From Nitrososphaerota archaeon (GTDB lineage: Archaea > Thermoproteota > Nitrososphaeria > Nitrososphaerales > Gagatemarchaeaceae), in NCBI GenBank assembly GCA_005877185.1, contig VBPQ01000054.1, positions 1 to 10,847 of the forward strand: DNA of 10,847 bases. Direction: 5' to 3'. Shown here in pieces: positions 7,100-10,847 of the stretch. Made by a program: the position numbers and the translations under genes. The notes below the pieces were generated by a model that was not told where the DNA came from, did not search any database, and worked only from the letters and a program-made list of their open reading frames with translations. The first letter of the stretch is position 1. Each line of letters begins with the position of its first letter.

Positions 7100-7669
7100 G
7101 TGAAAGAAAGGACATGGAGAAAGGTCTCGTTGATCGCGTTTGCGTGGAGCCTTTTCTTCTTCCTTGCGATCATTGGTCTGCCGTTCTTCAAGGCCCCGCA
7201 GAGTGAGTCGTTCTGGGGGCCCACCGTCCCCTACAAGGGCGGGAATGAAACTCTGAGCGGCTACTATGTTCCCCCCGTCGATGCGCAGGAGAACATCACG
7301 ATAACGATCCTGTACTTCACGAAGGCGAGCCTCGATATCACTGTCTTCGCCACCGGGGAGGGAAGCATAGCGCCTCAGGGTCCGCCCCTCCTTCTGGAGA
7401 GGCCTTCTGGGACCAGTTTCTCGACAGAGGTCGAGTCGACCCAGAGTCAGGCTTACGGAGTCTATATCGTCTCTTACAACCGCACCGAGTTCCTGCTCAC
7501 AGTGGCTTCCGTGTGGTCTCCGTTTTACGGCCTCCGAACGTACTTCGTCGTCGCGGTGGCCTTGGTCTTCGCTTCGGGGGTGGCGAGCTACTACTTCATT
7601 CTCGCTGCGCGGAGAGAAGAGACGTTCGAGAAAGCCTTGACCGAGGCTGCGGGGTCTCGGCAGCGGTAG
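7100..7669 (+). CDS. Orphan membrane protein with two membrane segments and an external beta-rich domain
   Basis: A 189-residue protein of unknown function. Residues 9-29 (VSLIAFAWSLFFFLAIIGLPF) are a membrane segment after a basic N-terminus, and residues 144-168 are a second one, followed by a charged cytoplasmic tail (RREETFEKALTEA). Between them, about 113 residues should lie outside the cell. This part is rich in alternating beta-type residues and carries three N-glycosylation sequons (Asn49, 65, 127). The GTG start at 7100-7102 has GGAG-type Shine-Dalgarno bases at 7087-7095. There is no TATA element at the leaderless distance; the nearest AT-rich spot is about 7041-7047. It ends 20 bp from the convergent 91-residue membrane protein. 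It could be a surface sensor or an envelope-assembly factor, but nothing in the sequence decides this. Confidence 0.78.
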   Translation: MKERTWRKVSLIAFAWSLFFFLAIIGLPFFKAPQSESFWGPTVPYKGGNETLSGYYVPPVDAQENITITILYFTKASLDITVFATGEGSIAPQGPPLLLERPSGTSFSTEVESTQSQAYGVYIVSYNRTEFLLTVASVWSPFYGLRTYFVVAVALVFASGVASYYFILAARREETFEKALTEAAGSRQR

Positions 7670-7689
7670 CCAGGTCGCTCCGGGACAGG

Positions 7690-7965
7690 TTAGCGCTTGA
7701 AGTATCCCCACAACGTGTAGGCATCAGCCGCGACAGCTATCAAGAGTAGCAGCTGGAACCAATCAAGGGTCGGGGGGCTCCTTAGGACCGTCCCCCTCCC
7801 GGTAAGAGTCAGTGTGTGAGTCAGGATTGAATTGGATGTGGACGGTGCGAAGCTCAAGACGCTTGCGTACGCGTTGCGCGCCGCCACGTCCTGGTTGACC
7901 AGGTATATGAGCAGTATCACGACTACATTAAAAGTCAGGACTTTCGCGAGGAAGCGGAGCTTCAA
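7690..7965 (-). CDS. Small orphan membrane protein, 91 residues, TTG start
   Basis: A small protein of unknown function with two predicted membrane segments, at about residues 9-24 (VLTFNVVVILLIYLV) and 68-85 (DWFQLLLLIAVAADAYTLW). A polar, Ser/Thr-rich loop of about 43 residues joins them, and the protein ends in KR. Codon third positions are strongly GC-biased, as in the neighbouring genes, which supports real coding. The start is TTG at 7963-7965, with a TATA-like CTTAAGTT centred about 29 nt upstream (7991-7998), so the transcript is probably leaderless. It is divergent from signal peptidase and convergent with the 189-residue membrane protein. The hairpin topology resembles small accessory subunits of membrane complexes, but no partner can be named. 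Confidence 0.72.
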   Translation of the reverse strand: MKLRFLAKVLTFNVVVILLIYLVNQDVAARNAYASVLSFAPSTSNSILTHTLTLTGRGTVLRSPPTLDWFQLLLLIAVAADAYTLWGYFKR

Positions 7966-7990
7966 TCTACCTCGCCGGCGAAGGGAAGCA

Positions 7991-7998
7991 AACTTAAG
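7991..7998 (-). promoter_or_regulatory. Candidate TATA element of the 91-residue membrane protein gene
   Basis: CTTAAGTT on the minus strand is centred about 29 nt before the TTG start at 7965. It is weak as a TATA box (it has C and G), but it is the only AT-rich stretch at that distance and fits the leaderless spacing seen elsewhere in the window. Confidence 0.35.
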
Positions 7999-8060
7999 AC
8001 TTACGGACGGGACTGGCTTGGTAAGGCTTAACAGCCCTCACCCTTGGCCATTTTGCAGGG

Positions 8061-8570
8061 ATGAAACTCGAGGGTAAGGTACGAAGTGCCGCATATGTGG
8101 GGACTCTCGTCCTCTTCCTCGTTATGTTCGCCGTCCTTCTTTTCGTCTTCACGCGCCGGGTCGACGGCGTCAGCATGAGACCGACGCTCGAGGCGGGTGA
8201 CATGGTTGTCCTCCAGTTCGGCAACATCAGCGACGTAAAAAAAGGCGACATTATCGTCTTCAACGACCCAATACTCGGGGGCTGCGAAGACTTCACGATA
8301 ATACACAGGGTCGTCGGAGTGGCGTCAGACGGCGGGCTGATCACGCAGGGCGACAACAGGCTGACGAACCCGGTTGCTGACGAACCGAGCGGGGGCCCGT
8401 ACGTCCACCAGCAGTGCCTCGTCGGGAAGGTCGTCTTCGTCATCCCCTACCTTGAGAGGCTGGCAGACCTGCTCCCCTATCCTACGAATTACGTCTTGGC
8501 GGCCTTGATCATACTCTTCGTAATCATCTCGGAGATGACTGCGGGAGGGAAGAAGGAGCCCTTCGACTAG
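8061..8570 (+). CDS. Signal peptidase I, archaeal Ser-His type
   Basis: A 169-residue membrane protease that removes signal peptides from exported proteins, such as the binding protein of this window, on the outer face of the membrane. Residues 11-30 form the N-terminal membrane anchor. The catalytic Ser is 38 in VDGVSMRPTL, and the general base is His82 in IIHRVVG (archaeal and ER-type enzymes use His instead of Lys). The conserved acidic region follows, with TQGDNR (Asp98) and Asp107. Residues 143-157 form a second, C-terminal membrane segment, giving an N-in/C-in hairpin. Two Cys (75 and 119) lie in the external domain and could form a disulfide. The ATG start gives a normal family N-terminus. 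A weak AT-rich element near 8027-8033 may be its TATA box. It is divergent from the 91-residue membrane protein. Confidence 0.92.
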   Translation: MKLEGKVRSAAYVGTLVLFLVMFAVLLFVFTRRVDGVSMRPTLEAGDMVVLQFGNISDVKKGDIIVFNDPILGGCEDFTIIHRVVGVASDGGLITQGDNRLTNPVADEPSGGPYVHQQCLVGKVVFVIPYLERLADLLPYPTNYVLAALIILFVIISEMTAGGKKEPFD

Positions 8571-8593
8571 GGGCGAGAGGGGCTCTAAGGTCG

Positions 8594-8743
8594 GTGAAGA
8601 CGAGAGGGCAGAACAACGAGATTAGGTTCAGGGTGATAGCCTACAACGCGGCGAGGATAGCGAACCTGGCCTATTCTTTGGTCAGAGGGTTTCTACAGAG
8701 CCGCGAGAGGCCCCAGCTTAAATACCCTTTAAATACCGATTAA
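8594..8743 (+). CDS. Possible 49-residue basic protein upstream of tbp
   Basis: A GTG-started frame between signal peptidase and tbp encodes 49 residues starting MKTRGQNNEIRFRVIAYNA and ending QLKYPLNTD. The middle part (about residues 11-40) could form a basic amphipathic helix. Up to codon 41, roughly three quarters of third positions are G or C, as in real genes here, and the other two + frames are closed early. Against it, the last nine codons run through the tbp TATA elements, the start has only a weak AGG-type ribosome site close by, and GC-rich DNA often leaves frames of this size open. No family recognised. Confidence 0.4.
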   Translation: MKTRGQNNEIRFRVIAYNAARIANLAYSLVRGFLQSRERPQLKYPLNTD

Positions 8744-8745
8744 AT
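8718..8745 (+). promoter_or_regulatory. tbp promoter with three TATA-like elements spaced 11 bp apart
   Basis: TTAAATACC occurs at 8718-8726 and again at 8729-8737, and TTAAAT at 8740-8745. The middle copy lies within TTTAAATA (8728-8735), centred about 28 nt before the tbp ATG, so it is the likely functional box of a leaderless transcript. The others are offset by 11 bp, close to one helical turn. Because the gene makes the TATA-binding protein itself, extra TBP sites here may serve autoregulation. Confidence 0.6.
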
Positions 8746-8759
8746 TTTTGCTCGCTCAC

Positions 8760-9317
8760 ATGCCTCAGACGAAGGCTATCGTCAGCATCGAGAACGTCGT
8801 GGCTTCAGCATCGATAAACCAGACGGTCGACCTCAACCTGATAACGAAAAACTTCGTCGACGTCGAGTATCATCCCGACCAGTTCCCGGGGCTCGTCTTC
8901 AGGCTCAAGAATCCGAAGACGGCCACCCTGATCTTCAGTTCCGGGAAGATGGTATGCACGGGAGCCAAGTCGGAGGAGCAGGCTAGAAAGGCCGTGGAGG
9001 AGGTCGTGAGGCGGCTGAAGAAAGGAAACATTCCAATCAAGAACGAAGCAGAAGTCGAGATCCAGAACATCGTGGCTTCAGCGAGCCTCGGCGGGAAGGT
9101 TCATCTCGAAGAGGCGGCCCGGCAGCTCTCGAAGTCGATGTACGAGCCCGAGCAGTTCCCGGGACTCATCCACCGGATGGCTGACCCGAAGACCGTAATC
9201 CTCCTCTTCGCCTCCGGGAAACTCGTGTGTACCGGCGCGAAGAAGGAGAGCGAGGTCTACAGGGCTGTGAACAACCTTCACGTCACCCTAGAAGAAAAGG
9301 GGCTCATGGTCTACTAG
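8760..9317 (+). CDS. tbp: TATA-binding protein (TBP)
   Basis: A general transcription factor of 185 residues that binds TATA elements and, with TFB, recruits archaeal RNA polymerase. Two direct repeats of about 90 residues are visible (about 7-90 and 98-180), each with an N-terminal NIVASAS-type strand, a QFPGL motif and a SGK-VCTGAK motif. The four DNA-intercalating Phe are present: 42 and 59 in the first repeat, 133 and 150 in the second. The protein ends GLMVY with no acidic tail. An upstream in-frame TTG at 8748 would add four residues, but I prefer the ATG at 8760, which starts the usual MPQTKAIVSIENVVASAS and lies about 28 nt after the TATA box. From memory the sequence resembles thaumarchaeal TBPs. 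Its last 14 bp overlap the convergent pyrE. Confidence 0.97.
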   Translation: MPQTKAIVSIENVVASASINQTVDLNLITKNFVDVEYHPDQFPGLVFRLKNPKTATLIFSSGKMVCTGAKSEEQARKAVEEVVRRLKKGNIPIKNEAEVEIQNIVASASLGGKVHLEEAARQLSKSMYEPEQFPGLIHRMADPKTVILLFASGKLVCTGAKKESEVYRAVNNLHVTLEEKGLMVY

Positions 9318-9936
9318 CGCGCCCACCGACCTGCTTTACGATAGCGTTGAGGTCTTCCTTCGCGATTGTGTTTTCCGCGAAGAGGGCGTCGCCGAGCTCC
9401 AGTATGTCGGTCAGAGGGTGTAGGCTCACCTGATCCCTAGCGAGTCTCTCTCGCCCACCCTCCAGTCTGTCGATCAGGACAGCGGCGTCGCGCACCTCCG
9501 CGCCTTCCTGCCTCACGGCGCCGCAGGACGACGACATCGTCTCGCCCGAGGCGATCAGGTCGTCGATGACCAAGACTCTCCACCCCGGTTTTACGGCCCC
9601 CTCCACTCTCCTGGGTCTTCCCTTCTCCTCCTTCCTCACCGAGACCATAGGTACCCTTAGCGTGAGGGCGATCGGGGAAGACCACATCAGCCCTCCGACT
9701 GGAATACCGGCGAGTGCGTCGAAGTTCTTTAGGCCAACTCCCATCTTCACGAGCTCGAGGAAGGCATCGAAGACCACGCGGTAGGCTCCCGGGAAGCTCG
9801 GCAGCTCTTCTAGGCTGATCAGGTAGGAAGATTCCCTCCCGTTTGGGAGGGTGTAAGTTCCGAACTGAAGGGCGCCGGCCTTGACGAGGGCGGCAGCAAC
9901 CGACTCGACTAGGCTCTTACGCTTCTTCCACGACAA
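9304..9936 (-). CDS. pyrE: Orotate phosphoribosyltransferase
   Basis: A 210-residue cytoplasmic enzyme of UMP synthesis that converts orotate and PRPP to orotidine 5'-phosphate. The type I phosphoribosyltransferase loop VLVIDDLIASGET (121-133) contains the paired Asp. Other family landmarks are LPNGRESSYLISL (30-42, the usual SGRxSxYYID region), AGIPVGGL (76-83), and RKEEKGRPRRVEGAV (101-115), where the flexible catalytic loop lies. That loop lacks the His often found in bacterial enzymes. No ATG is available: the start is TTG at 9934-9936, about 27 nt from a TATA box, so the mRNA is probably leaderless. No other pyrimidine gene is in the window. The related hypoxanthine/uracil enzymes are less likely given the N-terminal region. 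Confidence 0.9.
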   Translation of the reverse strand: MSWKKRKSLVESVAAALVKAGALQFGTYTLPNGRESSYLISLEELPSFPGAYRVVFDAFLELVKMGVGLKNFDALAGIPVGGLMWSSPIALTLRVPMVSVRKEEKGRPRRVEGAVKPGWRVLVIDDLIASGETMSSSCGAVRQEGAEVRDAAVLIDRLEGGRERLARDQVSLHPLTDILELGDALFAENTIAKEDLNAIVKQVGGRASRP

Positions 9937-9958
9937 GACGAGTTCTACCTCATTTCAG

Positions 9959-9969
9959 TTATATAATAA
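9959..9969. promoter_or_regulatory. Shared, probably bidirectional TATA box of pyrE and the LarA-like gene
   Basis: TTATATAATAA is the only TATA-like element in the 53-bp gap between two divergent TTG starts at 9936 and 9990. Its core TTATATAA (9959-9966) is a perfect palindrome centred at 9962.5, practically the midpoint of the two starts (9963). Each start is therefore about 27 bp away, the expected TATA-to-transcription-start distance for leaderless mRNAs in both directions. Confidence 0.7.
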
Positions 9970-9989
9970 AGGAAGCTTTGATTTGGTGC

Positions 9990-10847
9990 TTGCCCGAGAT
10001 CTGGATTCCGTACGGCGATACGGAAAGCCTCGTCACTCTCGGGGCGGAGAACCTCGGGGAGTTGATCGAACCCGTTCAGGATAGTCTCGCCGAGGAGGAG
10101 GTCGAAAGGCTCAGGGGAAGCCTTGCGGAGTTCAGCGACCTCGTCATCTGCGACTGTAAACCTTCCACCCTCGAGGTGGTGAAGCGGCTACTCGGTGAAG
10201 GAGCAGTGGAAGGAGGTAAGAGAATAATCGCGGCCGACCCTCGTAGGGTGGAGTCCCGACTTCCTGAACTCAGGGGGCAGGTGCGGGGAGGTGGCGAGAA
10301 GGTGAGCCTTCCAAACGAAAGAATCGACCTCAAAGTCCCCACTCAGCTTGAGGAGGATACGTCGAGACTCGTTCTCTCAACGGGGGAGCCAGACCCGCTC
10401 CTAGGAATACTCGACTCGAAGGTGGCCCTCCCCTTCGCCTTCGTTACAAACTCGAGAAGGCTGGCTTACGAGTCACGAACCTCCGACGAGCCGGCTCCCT
10501 TCTCACAGACGTCCTCCGCCGAGGCCCTGAAGGGAGTCGCAGAGAGGTTCAGGAACTCGACGTTCGTCACTGTAATCCCACGCGGCAGCAGACCTCACAG
10601 ACTGCTCAGGGATGCCTCCTTCGACGCGGTGAAGAACAGCTTCGTCACGCTCTCCCCCCCGCGGGCGCGAGCCGCGATCATCGGGGTCGGCGGAGAGGGG
10701 TACGATGACACGTTCTCGGATGCGCTCCGACTCGTCTGGAGCAGTATCGGTTGTGTGAAGGAGGCGGGAGAGGTACTGCTCGTCTGCGAGTGCGGAGAGG
10801 GGCTCGGCTCCGATGCCCTAGAGATGCTCATCACGGGGAGGATGAGC
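9990..10847 (+). CDS. LarA/DUF2088-like protein (partial at the window end)
   Basis: An open frame of 286 codons from TTG at 9990-9992 that runs off the window. It starts MPEIWIPYGDTESLVTL. The N-terminal part alternates strands and helices, with SDLVICDCKPSTLEVVKRLL at 49-68. The region from residue 228 (AIIGVGGEGYDDTFSDALRL) through GEVLLVCECGEGLG (260-273) resembles the C-terminal domain of nickel-dependent lactate racemase LarA, where a glycine-rich GGYP motif is followed by an ILVAEC-x-EGLG motif. I do not see the His-rich nickel-pincer motifs of true LarA in the visible part, so racemase activity is doubtful. A related archaeal protein of unknown role is likelier. The TTG start fits a leaderless transcript 27 nt from the shared TATA box; a GTG at 9986 is out of frame. 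Confidence 0.7.
   Translation, partial: MPEIWIPYGDTESLVTLGAENLGELIEPVQDSLAEEEVERLRGSLAEFSDLVICDCKPSTLEVVKRLLGEGAVEGGKRIIAADPRRVESRLPELRGQVRGGGEKVSLPNERIDLKVPTQLEEDTSRLVLSTGEPDPLLGILDSKVALPFAFVTNSRRLAYESRTSDEPAPFSQTSSAEALKGVAERFRNSTFVTVIPRGSRPHRLLRDASFDAVKNSFVTLSPPRARAAIIGVGGEGYDDTFSDALRLVWSSIGCVKEAGEVLLVCECGEGLGSDALEMLITGRMS

Noticed and set aside
6977..7711. A 245-residue N-terminal extension of dppB
   Set aside because: It lies opposite the membrane-protein gene at 7100-7669 and across the promoter region, has no permease character, and the ATG at 6976 gives the standard DppB start.
8748..8759. A TTG start for TBP at 8748
   Set aside because: It would lie upstream of the transcription start expected from the TATA box, and MPQTKAIVSIENVV is the normal TBP beginning.

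Overview
This is a piece of an archaeal chromosome. The clearest markers are a complete TATA-binding protein gene with its two direct repeats, an archaeal-type signal peptidase I, archaeal TATA elements placed about 27-30 nt upstream of start codons (leaderless-type promoters), and frequent TTG starts. The DNA is GC-rich, coding third positions are mostly G or C, and genes are tightly packed. From memory, the TBP sequence reads most like those of Nitrososphaerota (Thaumarchaeota). A complete peptide-type importer would then suggest a heterotrophic, possibly non-ammonia-oxidising lineage. That placement is inference, not the result of a search.

Left part (1-6976). The window opens with the last 77 codons of a membrane protein on the + strand, ending 17 bp from the convergent end of a five-gene minus-strand cluster. 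In transcription order the cluster is dppB (6976-6008), dppC (6011-5106), dppD (5102-4116), dppF (4116-3121) and a family 5 substrate-binding protein (2988-253). The four core genes overlap by 4 bp or 1 bp or are 3 bp apart. The binding protein follows a 132-bp gap and has its own candidate promoter. Together they encode a full dipeptide/oligopeptide-type ABC importer: two permeases, two ATPases with C-terminal four-cysteine motifs, and a membrane-anchored receptor. The receptor is the main surprise. Its lobes are in the wrong order: the segment that normally ends the fold comes directly after the signal peptide, followed by the normal N-terminal part, then a beta-rich domain, a coiled-coil stalk and a C-terminal membrane anchor. 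This is a natural circular permutation.

Middle (6977-8060). The importer promoter sits in a 123-bp divergent region with two separate inverted repeats. One has perfect 9-bp arms and abuts the dppB TATA element, so it looks like an operator. Two small orphan membrane proteins follow, tail to tail (7100-7669 + and 7690-7965 -).

Right part (8061-10847). Signal peptidase I (8061-8570), a possible 49-residue protein (8594-8743) and tbp (8760-9317) lie on the + strand. The tbp promoter has three TATA-like elements spaced 11 bp apart. The convergent pyrE gene (9936-9304) overlaps the end of tbp by 14 bp. A divergent gene with LarA-like C-terminal features starts at 9990 and runs off the window. The TTG starts of pyrE and this gene lie symmetrically, 27 bp on each side of one near-palindromic TATA box, which suggests a single bidirectional promoter core. 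No tRNA, rRNA, CRISPR array, insertion sequence or attachment site was seen. No stretch over 300 bases lacks a gene.
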